Positions 24,970-36,326 of a stretch of DNA of 38,180 nucleotides are shown here, piece after piece. The position numbers were made by a program, and so were the translations under genes. The notes beneath the pieces are model-generated. The model worked only from the letters and a program-made list of their open reading frames with translations. It had not been told where the DNA came from and ran no database searches. Location of the stretch: the NCBI GenBank assembly GCA_943329845.2, contig CALQFM020000036.1, forward strand, positions 1 to 38,180, read 5' to 3'. The stretch comes from Candidatus Kuenenia stuttgartensis. GTDB taxonomy: Bacteria > Pseudomonadota > Alphaproteobacteria > SMXS01. Position 1 is the stretch's first letter, and each line of letters opens with the position of its first letter.

Positions 24970-26023
24970 CGCCATGCTGATCGAGCGGATCCGCGAAACC
25001 GGCCCGCTGACCGTCGCCGACTACATGCAGGCCGCACTCGGCGATCCCGTGCACGGTTATTATGTCACCCGCGATCCGCTGGGCGCCGCCGGCGACTTCA
25101 TCACCGCACCGGAGATCAGCCAGATCTTCGGCGAATTGATCGGCCTTTGGATCGCCGATTGCTGGGACGCCATGGGCCGCCCGCGCCGGTTGAAGATCGT
25201 CGAGCTCGGGCCGGGCCGCGGCACCCTGATGGCGGACGTGCTGCGCACCCTGAAGGTGGCGCCCGCCATGCTGGCCGAACCCTGGATGGTCGAGACCAGC
25301 CCGGTGCTGCGCGAGGCGCAGCGGATGCGGGTCGAGGCCAATTGGGCCGAGAGCCTGGACGATGTGCCGCCCGGCCCCCTGGTGCTGATCGCTAACGAGT
25401 TCCTCGACGCCCTGCCCATCCGCCAGTTCAGCCGCGACGGCGACGGCTGGCGTGAGCGGCTGGTCACCGCCACCGCCGACGGCGCCGGGCTGGAGTGGAC
25501 GCTGGGCGGCGTGCTGTCGCGGCAGGACGCGGGACTGCCGGCCGCTCTTGACGCCGCCGGCGACGGCAGCATCGCCGAAACCAGCCCGGCGGCGATGGCG
25601 CTGGTGCGCGGTGTCGCGGCGCGGCTGGTCCGCGACGGCGGCGCGGCCCTGTTCATCGATTACGGCACCACCACCAGCCGGACCGGCGACAGCCTGCAAG
25701 CGGTGCGAAGCCACCAGTACCAGGACCCGCTGGCCGCCCCCGGTGAAGCCGACCTGACCGCCCATGTGGATTTCGCCGCGCTGGCGGAGGAGGCGACAGA
25801 TGCCGGCGCCGTGGTCAATGGCCCGGCGCCTCAGTCCCTTTTCCTCGAAGCGCTGGGCATCTTCGTGCGCGCCCAGGTGCTCAAGCGCGGGGCGACGCCC
25901 GCCCAGTCGCGCGAAATCGACCTGGCGGTCCACCGGCTCACCGCTCCCGACCAGATGGGCAGCCTGTTCAAGGCCATGGCGCTGACCGATCCCTCCATGC
26001 CGCCCCCTGCGGGGTTCCCATGA
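24953..26023 (+). CDS. Class I SAM-dependent methyltransferase (NDUFAF7/MidA family)
   Basis: A 356-residue member of the DUF185 family; mitochondrial NDUFAF7 dimethylates an arginine of complex I subunit NDUFS2. Key parts are YYVTRDPLGAAGDFITAPEI, the SAM-binding VELGPGRGTL, ETSPVLREAQ and NEFLDALPIRQF. That makes a role in complex I assembly possible, though bacterial members are little studied. Its start overlaps lgt by 17 bp and its stop overlaps pgeF by 4 bp (ATGA 26020-26023), so the three are one translational unit. Confidence 0.93.
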   Translation: MPNPLSAMLIERIRETGPLTVADYMQAALGDPVHGYYVTRDPLGAAGDFITAPEISQIFGELIGLWIADCWDAMGRPRRLKIVELGPGRGTLMADVLRTLKVAPAMLAEPWMVETSPVLREAQRMRVEANWAESLDDVPPGPLVLIANEFLDALPIRQFSRDGDGWRERLVTATADGAGLEWTLGGVLSRQDAGLPAALDAAGDGSIAETSPAAMALVRGVAARLVRDGGAALFIDYGTTTSRTGDSLQAVRSHQYQDPLAAPGEADLTAHVDFAALAEEATDAGAVVNGPAPQSLFLEALGIFVRAQVLKRGATPAQSREIDLAVHRLTAPDQMGSLFKAMALTDPSMPPPAGFP

Positions 26024-26799
26024 TGATCCGCGCCGCCGGCCTGACCGTGCCGCACGTGGTCCACGGCTTCTTCACCCGCCAGGGTGGCGTGTCGACCGGC
26101 GTATATGCCTCGCTCAATTGCGGTCCCGGCTCCGACGACGCGCCGCAGCACGTGGCCGAGAACCGGCGTCTCGCCATGGAACTGCTGGGCATGCAGGAAT
26201 CCATGCTGTGCACCGTGCATCAGGTGCATGGCGACGACGTGGTGTTCGTCACCAAGCCCTGGGCGGCGGGCAGCCGTCCGAAGGCCGACGCCATGGTGAC
26301 CCATGCCCCCGGCGTGGTGCTGGGCGTGCTGGCGGCCGATTGCGCACCGGTGCTGTTCGCCGACCCGATCGCCCGGGTCGTCGGCGCCTGTCACTCGGGC
26401 TGGCAGGGCGCGTTCAAGGGCGTGGCGCAGGCGACGGTGCAGGCGATGGTCCGGCTGGGCGCGCGACCGTCCTCGATCCGTGCCGCCATCGGCCCGTGCA
26501 TCGCCCAGCAGTCCTACGAGGTCGGCCCCGAGTTCCGCGCCCGCTTCATCCTGAAGGACGACACCTTCCAGCGATTCTTCGTGCCGTCGCCCAAGCCCGG
26601 CCATTTTCTGTTCGACCTGCCCGGCTTCATCGAGACGCGGCTGGAGGAGGCAGGACTTGGCCTGATCGAGCGGCTTGCCCGCGACACCTATGCCGACGCC
26701 GAGACGTTTTTCAGCTTCCGGCGGACCACGCACCGGGGCGAGCCGGACTATGGCCGTCAACTCTCCGCGATTGCCCTTGTGGGGCGGGGACCGGCCTGA
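26020..26799 (+). CDS. pgeF: Peptidoglycan editing factor PgeF (multicopper-polyphenol-oxidase-like)
   Basis: A 259-residue YfiH/PgeF protein. In E. coli PgeF removes L-Ser-containing errors from UDP-MurNAc-peptides; older annotations call it laccase-like. It has HGFFTRQGGVSTG at the N-terminus, the metal/active-site residues His in VHQVHG, Cys in LAADCAPVLF, and His in GACHSGWQGAFKG, then AAIGPCIAQQSYEVG. CHSGWQG is a variant of the more usual CHAGWRG/K. It is the last gene of the lgt-midA-pgeF unit. Confidence 0.93.
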   Translation: MMIRAAGLTVPHVVHGFFTRQGGVSTGVYASLNCGPGSDDAPQHVAENRRLAMELLGMQESMLCTVHQVHGDDVVFVTKPWAAGSRPKADAMVTHAPGVVLGVLAADCAPVLFADPIARVVGACHSGWQGAFKGVAQATVQAMVRLGARPSSIRAAIGPCIAQQSYEVGPEFRARFILKDDTFQRFFVPSPKPGHFLFDLPGFIETRLEEAGLGLIERLARDTYADAETFFSFRRTTHRGEPDYGRQLSAIALVGRGPA

Positions 26800-26865
26800 T
26801 AGTGAATTCTTGAAGACGCCGCCAGCCGCGTCGACCACAAGAATCATTTCCTGGAGTGAGCGCCA

Positions 26866-27788
<923 letters not shown>

Positions 27789-27798
<10 letters not shown>

Positions 27799-27835
27799 GT
27801 GCTTTGGTTCGATCGAGTGCTTTGTTCGATTGAGT
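27789..27835 (+). repeat. Tandem repeat spanning the prs stop codon
   Basis: Three units of GTTCGATTGAGTGCTTT(G): 27789-27806, 27807-27823 (one C for T) and a shortened third at 27824-27835. The prs stop TGA (27796-27798) is inside unit 1; unit 3 repeats the codons TTC GAT TGA. This looks like replication slippage that duplicated the gene end into the spacer. Confidence 0.75.
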
Positions 27836-27924
27836 TCCGGCTGGATTTCCGTTAGAACCCCGCGATCTTGCGGACCCGCACCCCTGGAGGCGGGACGCCA
27901 GTGGTATCATTAACGGAGAACAAC

Positions 27925-28539
27925 ATGTCGGAAATCGGCACTCTGGTGGCGCAACCTCGCGAGCGGGTGGGTAAGGGGTCCTCCCGTGCGGCGCGCCGCG
28001 CAGGCCTCGTCCCAGCCGTGATCTACGGTCTGGGCAAACCCCCTGTATCCATTACCCTGCCCTTCAATGTGGTCAGCAACGAGCTGAAGAAGGGCCGACT
28101 GGCCGGCCATCTGATCAATCTCGAGATCGACGGCAAGGTCGAGCGGGTCATCCCGCGCGACATTCAGGTCGACGTGGTGATGGACTTCCCGATCCATATC
28201 GATTTCCTTCGCCTGTCGAAGGATTCCAAGATCGAAGTCGAAGTGCCGGTGCACTTCCTGCACGAAGAAGCCTCGCCGGGCCTGAAGCGCGGCGGCGTGC
28301 TGAACATCGTGCATCATGAGATTCCGCTGATCTGCTCGGCCGAATCGATTCCGGAGACGATCGAAATCGATCTCACCGGCCTGGACATCGGCGATGCCAT
28401 CCACATCAACGACGTCAAGCTGCCGGAAGGCACCAGCCTGGCGACCGCCGAGCGTGACTTCACCGTCGCGACCATCGCGGTGCCGTCGGCCGGCGTCGAA
28501 GACGAACCGGAAGCCGCCGCGGAGGGCGAGGGAGAATAA
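27925..28539 (+). CDS. rplY: Large ribosomal subunit protein bL25 (CTC form)
   Basis: Ribosomal protein that binds 5S rRNA. At 204 residues it is the long two-domain form (general stress protein CTC type): an N-terminal L25 domain (ERVGKGSSRAARRAGLVPAV, IYGLGKPP, HIDFLRLSKDSKIEV) and a C-terminal beta domain, then an acidic tail rich in Glu and Ala. ACGGAG (27913-27918) precedes ATG 27925. The next gene is pth, a pairing found in many bacteria. Confidence 0.96.
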   Translation: MSEIGTLVAQPRERVGKGSSRAARRAGLVPAVIYGLGKPPVSITLPFNVVSNELKKGRLAGHLINLEIDGKVERVIPRDIQVDVVMDFPIHIDFLRLSKDSKIEVEVPVHFLHEEASPGLKRGGVLNIVHHEIPLICSAESIPETIEIDLTGLDIGDAIHINDVKLPEGTSLATAERDFTVATIAVPSAGVEDEPEAAAEGEGE

Positions 28540-28569
28540 GGGAGCGTTCGCTCCTTCCCTCGGGAAACC

Positions 28570-29157
28570 ATGCTGCTGCTCGTCGGCCTGGGCAATCCGG
28601 GCGACCAGTACTACGACAACCGGCACAATGTCGGCTTCATGGCGGTGGACGAGATCGTCCGCCGCCATCGCTTTCCCGCCTGGCGGCGCAAGTTCAAGTC
28701 CGAGATCAGCGAAGGCTTGCTGGGCATCGTCAAGGTGCTGGCGATGAAGCCCCAGACCTTCATGAACCGGTCGGGCGAGGCGGTCGCCGAGGCAGTGAAC
28801 TTCTACAAGCTGGAACCCAGGGACGTCGTCGTGCTGCATGACGAGCTGGACCTGCCGCCCGGCAGGCTGCGTATGAAGGTGGGCGGCGGCCATGCCGGCC
28901 ATAACGGCCTGCGCGACATCGAGCGGCACATCGGCGCCGACTTCCGCCGGGTACGGATTGGCATCGGCCATCCCGGTGACAAGGGCCGGGTGACCGGCTA
29001 CGTGCTGTCCGACTTCGCCAAGACCGACGACGTCTGGCTCGACCCGTTGATCGAGGCCATCGCCGACGCGGCGCCGCACCTGGCCACCGGCCAGGACGAG
29101 AAATTCATGACGCGGGTCGCGCTGCTGACCCAGCAAGAGCAAAAGGACGCAACCTGA
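28570..29157 (+). CDS. pth: Peptidyl-tRNA hydrolase
   Basis: Releases tRNA from prematurely dropped peptidyl-tRNA. The 195-residue product has GLGNPGDQYYDNRHNVGF with the conserved Asn9 and catalytic His19, KPQTFMNRSG, HDELDLPPG with the catalytic-dyad aspartate, and GGGHAGHNGLRDI. A small hairpin (GGAGCG-TT-CGCTCC, 28541-28554) lies between rplY and this gene. The stop TGA shares one base with the ATG of ychF (TGATG). Confidence 0.96.
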   Translation: MLLLVGLGNPGDQYYDNRHNVGFMAVDEIVRRHRFPAWRRKFKSEISEGLLGIVKVLAMKPQTFMNRSGEAVAEAVNFYKLEPRDVVVLHDELDLPPGRLRMKVGGGHAGHNGLRDIERHIGADFRRVRIGIGHPGDKGRVTGYVLSDFAKTDDVWLDPLIEAIADAAPHLATGQDEKFMTRVALLTQQEQKDAT

Positions 29158-30254
29158 TGGGTTTCAAGTGCGGCATCGTCGGCCTGCCGAACGTCGGTAA
29201 ATCGACCCTGTTCAACGCCCTGACCCAGACGGCGGCGGCGGCGGCCGAGAACTTCCCGTTCTGCACTATCGAGCCGAATGTGGGCGTGGTACCCGTGCCG
29301 GATGCGCGACTGGAAACCTGCGCGCGCATCGGCAAGTCGGCCCAGATCATCCCGACCCAGCTGACTTTCGTCGACATCGCCGGCCTGGTGCGCGGCGCCA
29401 GCCAGGGCGAAGGCTTGGGCAACCAGTTCCTCGCCCATATCCGCGAGGTCGACGCCATCATCCACCTGCTGCGCTGCTTCGAGGATTCGGACATCACCCA
29501 TGTGGACGGCCGCGTCGATCCGCTGGCCGATGCCGAGACCATCGAGACCGAGCTGATGCTGGCCGACCTGGACAGCGTCGAGCGCCGTATCCCGGCGCTG
29601 CAGAAGCGTGCCAAGGGCAATGACGAGGAAGCCAGGCGCGACCTGGCGCTGATGGAGCGCGCCGCGGTCTCCCTGCGCGAAGGCAACCCGGCACGGACGG
29701 TGGAGCTCGCCGACGACGAGCAGGGTCCGTTCCAGCGCCTCGGCCTGATCACCGCCAAGCCGGTGCTCTATGTCTGCAATGTCGAGGAATCGGCAGCGGC
29801 CACGGGGAACGATTTCTCGGCGCGGGTCGCCGCGAAGGCGAAGCAGGAAGGCGTGCCGTGCGTCGTCATCTCGGCCGCCATCGAGTCCGAGATCGCCCAG
29901 CTCGACGCCGGCGAGCGCGCCATGTTCCTCGAGGAGATCGGCCTGACGGAGACCGGCCTGTCGCGCATCATCCGCGCCGGTTACGAGTTGCTCGGCCTGG
30001 TAACCTATTTCACCGTCGGCCCCAAGGAAGCCCGCGCCTGGACCATCAACAAGGGCACCAAGGCGCCCCAGGCGGCCGGCGTGATCCACACCGACTTCGA
30101 GAAGGGCTTCATCCGGGCCGAGACCATCGCCTTTGACGCGTTCGTCGCGCATAACGGCGAGGTGGGCGCCAAGGAAGCCGGCAAGGCGCGGCTTGAGGGC
30201 AAGGAGTACGTGGTGCAGGATGGCGACATCCTGCATTTCCGCTTCAACAACTGA
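29157..30254 (+). CDS. ychF: Redox-regulated ATPase YchF (Obg-like)
   Basis: An Obg-family P-loop protein that prefers ATP to GTP and associates with ribosomes. The 365-residue product has GLPNVGKSTLFNALTQ (G1), DIAGLVRGASQGEGLGNQFL (G3 and following), and NVEE at the G4 position in place of NKxD, which explains the nucleotide preference. A coiled-coil arm and a C-terminal TGS domain (TYFTVGPKEARAWTI to VVQDGDILHFRFNN) complete it. pth-ychF is a conserved pair. Confidence 0.97.
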   Translation: MGFKCGIVGLPNVGKSTLFNALTQTAAAAAENFPFCTIEPNVGVVPVPDARLETCARIGKSAQIIPTQLTFVDIAGLVRGASQGEGLGNQFLAHIREVDAIIHLLRCFEDSDITHVDGRVDPLADAETIETELMLADLDSVERRIPALQKRAKGNDEEARRDLALMERAAVSLREGNPARTVELADDEQGPFQRLGLITAKPVLYVCNVEESAAATGNDFSARVAAKAKQEGVPCVVISAAIESEIAQLDAGERAMFLEEIGLTETGLSRIIRAGYELLGLVTYFTVGPKEARAWTINKGTKAPQAAGVIHTDFEKGFIRAETIAFDAFVAHNGEVGAKEAGKARLEGKEYVVQDGDILHFRFNN

Positions 30255-30259
30255 GAGCC

Positions 30260-30736
30260 ATGGCCGCCGAACCCGAGATCTTTTTCGAGGACTTCTTCGA
30301 CGGCCAGGAGATCGCGCTCGGCAGCGTCACCGTCGACCGAGACGAGGTGCTCGATTTCGCGCGCCGCTACGATCCGCAATCATTCCATGTGGACGAGGAG
30401 GCTGCCGCCCGGTCGATCTATGGCGGCATCATCGCCAGCGGCTGGCATACCGGCGCCATGATGATGCGCCTGCTATGCGACGGCCTGTTCCTGCGCGCCG
30501 CCAGCATGGGCTCGCCAGGCCTCGACCAGCTTCGCTGGGTTCGCCCGGTGCGCCCCGGCGACACCCTGACGCTCACCGGCAAGGTGCTGTCCGCGAAAGC
30601 CTCGCGCAGCAAGCCGGACCGCGGCTCGGTCGACATCAGCTACAAGGTCCACAACCAGCATGGCGAGCTTGCCATGACATTCCAGGCCGTCACCATGTTC
30701 GGCCGCAGAGTTCCAGGGGAGAAGACCGATGGGTAA
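30260..30736 (+). CDS. MaoC-family dehydratase-like hotdog protein
   Basis: A 158-residue hotdog-fold protein. YDPQSFHVDEEAA holds the hydratase Asp and His, followed by YGGIIASGWHTGAMMMRLL, typical of MaoC/R-specific enoyl-CoA hydratases. The likely reaction is hydration of an enoyl-CoA, but the substrate cannot be told. It lies 5 bp after ychF and overlaps the dienelactone hydrolase gene by 8 bp (30729-30736), suggesting co-expression. Confidence 0.88.
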   Translation: MAAEPEIFFEDFFDGQEIALGSVTVDRDEVLDFARRYDPQSFHVDEEAAARSIYGGIIASGWHTGAMMMRLLCDGLFLRAASMGSPGLDQLRWVRPVRPGDTLTLTGKVLSAKASRSKPDRGSVDISYKVHNQHGELAMTFQAVTMFGRRVPGEKTDG

Positions 30737-31400
30737 CGACATCACGCTGAAGGCCATCGACGGCCACGAATTCACCGCCTACCAGGCGCTGCCCGTGGGC
30801 GAGCGCAAGGGCGGCCTGATCCTGATCCAGGAGATCTTCGGCGTGACGGCGCATATCCGGGAACTGTGCGACCATTTCGCCGCCCTCGGCTACGAGACGG
30901 TGGCGCCCGGCATCTTCGACCGCTACCGGAAGGACTTCACGACGGGCTATACGCCCGAGGACATGCAGGCCGCCGTGAAGATGGCTGGCACCTCGGGAAT
31001 CGAGACGCCCATGCTGGACATCCAGGCCACCGCCGACGAGCTGAAGAAACGCGGGCCAGTCGCCATCACCGGCTTCTGCTATGGCGGCTCGCTGACATGG
31101 GTCGCTGCGGCGCGGGTGGAAGGCCTTGCCTGCGCCGTCGGCTTCTACGGCCGGCTGATCCCCGAGCTTCTCGACCTGCAGCCGCTGTGCCCGGTGATGC
31201 TGCACTTCGGCTCGCGCGACAAGAGCATCCCGCTCGACGGCGTCCGCGCCACGGCCGAGGCCCATCCGGCGGTGAAGGTCCACATCTACCAGGCCGAGCA
31301 CGGGTTCTGGTCCGACCGTCCGGCCAACCACGACGACGCGGCAATCGCGCTGTCGCAGGAACGCACCCTGGCGTTCCTCGAGCAGCATATGACGGACTGA
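30729..31400 (+). CDS. Dienelactone hydrolase family protein
   Basis: A 223-residue alpha/beta hydrolase with a cysteine nucleophile. The triad is C117 (ITGFCYGGS), D164 (FGSRDKSIP) and H191 (EHGFW), with the oxyanion glutamate region LILIQEIFGV. Classical members open dienelactone in chlorocatechol breakdown, but stand-alone chromosomal genes like this one usually have unknown ester or lactone substrates. It overlaps the MaoC gene upstream and is convergent with apt after 22 bp. Confidence 0.92.
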   Translation: MGNDITLKAIDGHEFTAYQALPVGERKGGLILIQEIFGVTAHIRELCDHFAALGYETVAPGIFDRYRKDFTTGYTPEDMQAAVKMAGTSGIETPMLDIQATADELKKRGPVAITGFCYGGSLTWVAAARVEGLACAVGFYGRLIPELLDLQPLCPVMLHFGSRDKSIPLDGVRATAEAHPAVKVHIYQAEHGFWSDRPANHDDAAIALSQERTLAFLEQHMTD

Positions 31401-31422
31401 TCGATATCGGGGTTAGCTAGGC

Positions 31423-31952
31423 TCAGTGCCCCTCGAAGGCGCAGAGCGTCTTCACCGGCACGCCCAGCGCTTCGAGCTTCTTCGTACCACCCAGTTCAGG
31501 CAGGTCGATGACGAAGCTGCAGCCGACCACAATGGCGCCGATCCGCTGCAGCAGCTTCACCGCCGCTTCCGCCGTGCCGCCGGTGGCGATCAGGTCGTCG
31601 ACGATCAGCACCCGGTGGCCCTTCACCACCGCGTCCTGGTGGATCTCCAGCTCGTCGAAGCCATATTCCAGCGCGTAGTCCTGGCTGAAGGTCTGCCACG
31701 GCAGCTTGCCCTTCTTTCGGATCGGCACGAAGCCCACCGAAAGCTGGTGCGCGACGGCGCCGCCCAGGATGAAGCCGCGCGCGTCGATGCCCGCCACCTT
31801 GTCGATGCCGCTGCCCGCGTAGGGCTGGACCATCTCGTCGACCGCCTTGCGGAAGCCCTGGGCGTCGCCCAGCAGGGTGGTGATGTCGCGGAACAGGATG
31901 CCCGGCTTCGGATGGTCCGGAATGGTGCGGATGCGGTCCTTGACCCAGTCCA

Positions 31953-31953
<1 letters not shown>
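31423..31953 (-). CDS. apt: Adenine phosphoribosyltransferase
   Basis: Salvages adenine to AMP using PRPP. The 176-residue product has [43 protein letters not shown], and the PRPP motif [13 protein letters not shown]. Its ATG (31953-31951) shares one base with the TAA of mtnP (TAATG), so translation is coupled: MTA phosphorylase releases adenine, which Apt recycles. Confidence 0.96.
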
Positions 31954-32837
<884 letters not shown>

Positions 32838-32857
32838 GGCGCCCCCAAGAAAATATG

Positions 32858-33511
32858 TCAGCGTGGAAACTGCTTTTCGACCTGGACCCCGACCTTGTTG
32901 TCAGGGGTCTTGCTGAACAGCAGGACCAGGTCCACATCCTTGCCGCAGCCGCTGACGGTCCACGTTTCGTAGTCGCCGTCGGCGACCTTGGTCTCGTAGC
33001 CCTCGGGCGCGCCCTTGGCGGTATCGAGCAGGCCCCGGGCCTCGCAGTTCTCGATCTTCGCCTTCTTGACGAGCAGCGGCCTGAGGTCGATGACGAGCTG
33101 CAGATCCTGGCCGGTCTCGCCGGGCGCCGCCGGCGTCACCTGCAGTCCCTTGTCAGTGGCGACGAAGATGGCGTTGAACAGCGACTGGCGGCCACAGCGG
33201 GTCACCTGAAAGCGCTCCAGCCATCGGCCGGCCTTGGGGATGGACGCGCCGGCATCCATCTCGATGGGCGCCATGATCTTCATGGCGTAATTGCCCATCG
33301 TGTAGTTGTCCTTGCACTCCCGGCCAACGGACTTGTCTTCGCGTACGGCGACGTATGCCCTGGCCTCGGCGTGCTTCTGGCTCTTCAGGAAGCCTGCGAA
33401 GGGCGTGTCCGGCTTCAGATCCTCGGCCTTGCTGATCGGCTGCGCGACCGCGCCCAGAGCGACCGACATGAGGGCGCTCACCACAACGGCGCAAAACTTG
33501 AGGCGTGTCAC
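32858..33511 (-). CDS. Hypothetical secreted protein next to the bc1 operon
   Basis: I do not recognise a family. The 217-residue product has a signal peptide (MTRLKFCAVVVSALMSVALG, cleavage near AVAQP), so it is probably periplasmic. The mature part has four cysteines, in GRECKDN, VTRCGRQ, IENCEARG and SGCGKD, which could form two disulfides, and there is no haem or lipobox motif. It lies 28 bp downstream of petC and 20 bp upstream of mtnP on the same strand, so it may be expressed with cytochrome bc1. An accessory role in the bc1 complex is conceivable but only from position. Confidence 0.8.
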   Translation of the reverse strand: MTRLKFCAVVVSALMSVALGAVAQPISKAEDLKPDTPFAGFLKSQKHAEARAYVAVREDKSVGRECKDNYTMGNYAMKIMAPIEMDAGASIPKAGRWLERFQVTRCGRQSLFNAIFVATDKGLQVTPAAPGETGQDLQLVIDLRPLLVKKAKIENCEARGLLDTAKGAPEGYETKVADGDYETWTVSGCGKDVDLVLLFSKTPDNKVGVQVEKQFPR

Positions 33512-33539
33512 TGTCCAGCGTCTCCTCGCGGGCCCGGCT

Positions 33540-34349
33540 CTAATGGCCGAGCACCTGCTTAGAGATGCGTTTGTAGCTCCAGAAAAGCAACCCGGAGGTG
33601 ATCAACAGGAAAGCGACGATCAGGAACCCCATGTGCTTGCGCTGCTCCAGCTTGGGCTCGGCGGCCCAGGCCAGGAACGTGGACACGTCATAGGCCATCT
33701 GCTCGACCGAAGCGGCGGGCTGGCCTTCGGTATAGGTCACGATGCCTTCCGCCAGGGGCGGCGGCATGGCGATCACATGACCGGTCTTGTAGGGGTTGAA
33801 GTGGGCGCCATCCGGAATCTTGCCACCGGAGACGTGCTTCAGGTCTTCCGCCGTCGGCTCGCGATAGCCGGTCAGGATCGAATAGATGTAGGACGCCCCG
33901 CCTTCGCGGGCCTTGACCATCAGCGAAAGGTCGGGCGGCACCGCGCCATTGTTGGACGCCGCGGCCGCTTCCGGATTGGCAAAGGTCGACGGGATGTAGT
34001 CGAACGGCTTGCCCGGACGCTCCTCGACGTCGCCGGTTTCCATGTTGGGCTCGCCCATCACGGTGAAGCTGGCGGCGATCGCCTTGATCTCGGGCTCGCT
34101 GAAACCGATGCCCTCGAGCTGGCGGAACGCGATCAGGTTGAGCGAATGGCACGCGTGGCAGACTTCCTTGTAGATCTGGAAGCCGCGCTGCGCCGCCGCC
34201 CGGTCATAGTGGGCGCCGATGATCTTCTCGTGCGGCCAGCCCTGCTTCGGGTGCTTCGGTTCCTCGCCTTCGTTCGCGGCAAAGGCCAGAGAGGGGATGA
34301 CGAGGCCCACGACAAGGGCCATGCCAGCCAGGATGTTCTTCTTGGTCAT
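33540..34349 (-). CDS. petC: Cytochrome c1 of the bc1 complex
   Basis: Haem c subunit that passes electrons from the Rieske protein to soluble cytochrome c on the periplasmic side. The 269-residue product has a signal peptide (cleavage near residue 24, SLAFA), the haem site CHACH (C64, C67, H68), a candidate axial methionine in HVIAMPPPL, and a C-terminal anchor helix (MGFLIVAFLLITSGLLFW) with a short basic tail. It is the third gene of the petABC operon. Confidence 0.96.
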   Translation of the reverse strand: MTKKNILAGMALVVGLVIPSLAFAANEGEEPKHPKQGWPHEKIIGAHYDRAAAQRGFQIYKEVCHACHSLNLIAFRQLEGIGFSEPEIKAIAASFTVMGEPNMETGDVEERPGKPFDYIPSTFANPEAAAASNNGAVPPDLSLMVKAREGGASYIYSILTGYREPTAEDLKHVSGGKIPDGAHFNPYKTGHVIAMPPPLAEGIVTYTEGQPAASVEQMAYDVSTFLAWAAEPKLEQRKHMGFLIVAFLLITSGLLFWSYKRISKQVLGH

Positions 34350-34366
34350 TATGGCTTCCCCCTCGC

Positions 34367-35593
34367 TCAGGCGTGTTTGGCCAGCACGGCCTGGGAGATG
34401 CTCTCAGGCAGCGGACGCGTCTTCTCCACACGGCTCAGCACCGGCAGCAGGATCAGGAAGTGGAAGAAGTAGTAGGCGGTCGCGACGCGGCCGATGATCA
34501 GCCAGGCGCCTTCCGGCGGATTGGCGCCGACGAAGCCCAGCGCGATCACGTCGATCACCAGCACCCAGAAGAACTGCTTGAAGATCGGCCGGAACGTGCC
34601 GGAGCGCACCTTGGACTTGTCCAGCCACGGCAGGGCGAACAGGATCAGGATCGCCGCGAACATGGCGACCACGCCCATCAGCTTGTCCGGGATCGACCGC
34701 AGGATCGCGTAGAACGGCAGGTAGTACCATTCCGGCACGATGTGCGGCGGCGTCACCAGCGGGTCGGCCTGGATGTAGTTGTCCGGATGCCCCATGTAGT
34801 TCGGCGCGAAGCACACCACCGCGAAGAAGATCAGCAGCAGCAGGGACACCATGAAGGCGTCCTTGGCCGTGTGGTACGGGTGGAAGTCGATCTGGTCCTG
34901 CGGACCCTTGACGTCGATGCCCAGCGGGTTGTTGGAGCCCGGGATGTGCAGCGCCCAGATGTGCAGGATGGCGACGCCGGCGATCACGAACGGCAGCAGG
35001 TAATGCAGGCTGAAGAACCGGTTCAGGGTCGGGTTGTCGACCGAGAAGCCGCCCCACAGCAGGGTACGGATGTCCTCGCCGACGAACGGAATGGCGCCGA
35101 ACAGGTTGGTGATCACGGTGGCGCCCCAGAAGCTCATCTGGCCCCACGGCAGCACGTAGCCCATGAACGCGGTGGCCATCATCAGCAGGTAGATGACCAG
35201 GCCCAGCATCCACAGCAGCTCGCGCGGCGCCTTGTACGATCCGTAGTACAGGCCGCGGAAGATGTGGATGTAGACGACGATGAAGAAGAACGACGCGCCG
35301 TTGGCGTGCACGTAGCGCAGCAGCCAGCCATAGTTCACGTCGCGCATGATGTGCTCGACCGACGCGAACGCCATCGCCGTGTGCGGCGTATAGTGCATGG
35401 CCAGGATGATGCCGGTGATGATCTGGACGCCCAGCATGAGACCGGCGAGCGAGCCGAAGCTCCACCAGTAGTTCAGGTTCTTGGGCGTCGGGTAGGCGAC
35501 CAGCGCGCCGTGCATCACGCTGAACAGCGGCAGCTGCCGGTCGAACCACTTGACGAAGCCGTTCTTCGGCTCGAAGGGGCGAGTTGAGGTCAT
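34367..35593 (-). CDS. petB: Cytochrome b of the bc1 complex
   Basis: Integral-membrane subunit that carries haems bL and bH and both quinone sites. The 408-residue product has about eight transmembrane helices, paired haem histidines in [19 protein letters not shown] and [20 protein letters not shown], the Qo motif PEWYYLPFY, and [20 protein letters not shown] near the cd helix. The gene follows petA by 12 bp and precedes petC by 17 bp. Full-length cytochrome b, not the split b6/subunit IV form. Confidence 0.97.
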   Translation of the reverse strand: MTSTRPFEPKNGFVKWFDRQLPLFSVMHGALVAYPTPKNLNYWWSFGSLAGLMLGVQIITGIILAMHYTPHTAMAFASVEHIMRDVNYGWLLRYVHANGASFFFIVVYIHIFRGLYYGSYKAPRELLWMLGLVIYLLMMATAFMGYVLPWGQMSFWGATVITNLFGAIPFVGEDIRTLLWGGFSVDNPTLNRFFSLHYLLPFVIAGVAILHIWALHIPGSNNPLGIDVKGPQDQIDFHPYHTAKDAFMVSLLLLIFFAVVCFAPNYMGHPDNYIQADPLVTPPHIVPEWYYLPFYAILRSIPDKLMGVVAMFAAILILFALPWLDKSKVRSGTFRPIFKQFFWVLVIDVIALGFVGANPPEGAWLIIGRVATAYYFFHFLILLPVLSRVEKTRPLPESISQAVLAKHA

Positions 35594-35605
35594 GGCTTTC
35601 CCCCT

Positions 35606-36148
35606 TTAGCCGATGCGAACGCGGGTATCGTTCAGGAACGCATACTCCGGCACTTCGAGGTTGAGCGGTGCCGGACCTTTGCGGATGCGGCCCGACGTGT
35701 CGTATTCCGAACCGTGGCACGGGCAGAACCAGCCGCCGAACTCACCCTGCTCGCCCAGCGGGATGCAGCCCAGATGGGTGCAGACGCCCACCATGACCAG
35801 CCAGGCTTCATGGCCAGGCTTGGTGCGGTCGGCGTCGGTCTGGGGATCCTTCAGTTCCTTGATGTCCACGGCCTTGGCCTTCGCAACCTCTTCGTCGGTG
35901 CGGTGGCGGATGAAGACCGGCTTGCCGCGCCACTTGACGCGAATGCTCTGGCCGACCTGGACCTTGGAGATGTCGACCTCGATGGACGACAGGGCCAGCA
36001 CGTCGGCCGAGGGATTGAGATTGTCGACCAGTGGCCAGACCACCGTGGCGGCGCCGACGGCCCCGAAGCCTCCGGCGGCGATGAACAGGAAATCCCTGCG
36101 CTTCACACCTTCGCCGTGGTGCTCGCTCGTTGAATCAGTCGTGGACAT
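35606..36148 (-). CDS. petA: Rieske iron-sulfur subunit of the bc1 complex
   Basis: The [2Fe-2S] subunit that takes electrons from quinol. The 180-residue product starts with a Tat-type signal anchor ([20 protein letters not shown]17 R18), a flexible hinge, then cluster motifs C123-THLG-C128 with H125 and C142-P-C144-H145. [13 protein letters not shown] and [10 protein letters not shown] are typical. First gene of petABC; the 178-bp gap to the divergent trmL gene contains a GC hairpin near 36184-36200. Confidence 0.97.
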   Translation of the reverse strand: MSTTDSTSEHHGEGVKRRDFLFIAAGGFGAVGAATVVWPLVDNLNPSADVLALSSIEVDISKVQVGQSIRVKWRGKPVFIRHRTDEEVAKAKAVDIKELKDPQTDADRTKPGHEAWLVMVGVCTHLGCIPLGEQGEFGGWFCPCHGSEYDTSGRIRKGPAPLNLEVPEYAFLNDTRVRIG

Positions 36149-36298
36149 TCAGACCCACCCGTTCTGCTTCTTTTTGTGTATGTGGGGCATCCCCGCCCCT
36201 GATGTGGCAGGCGTGTTTTGGCACCATCAAAAGCAATTGTCCAGTCGGGATGCTTGCAAATCTGTGCCCTCGCGGACGCCGATGCGGCGCTTGACGCA

Positions 36299-36314
36299 GG
36301 TCGGCGATCCGACC
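36299..36314 (+). other. Hairpin just upstream of trmL
   Basis: GGTCGG-CGAT-CCGACC is a perfect 6-bp stem with a 4-nt loop that ends 12 bases before the ATG at 36327. No Shine-Dalgarno sequence is visible between them. It may be a leader structure. Confidence 0.4.
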
Positions 36315-36326
36315 AACGTCGCCGCC

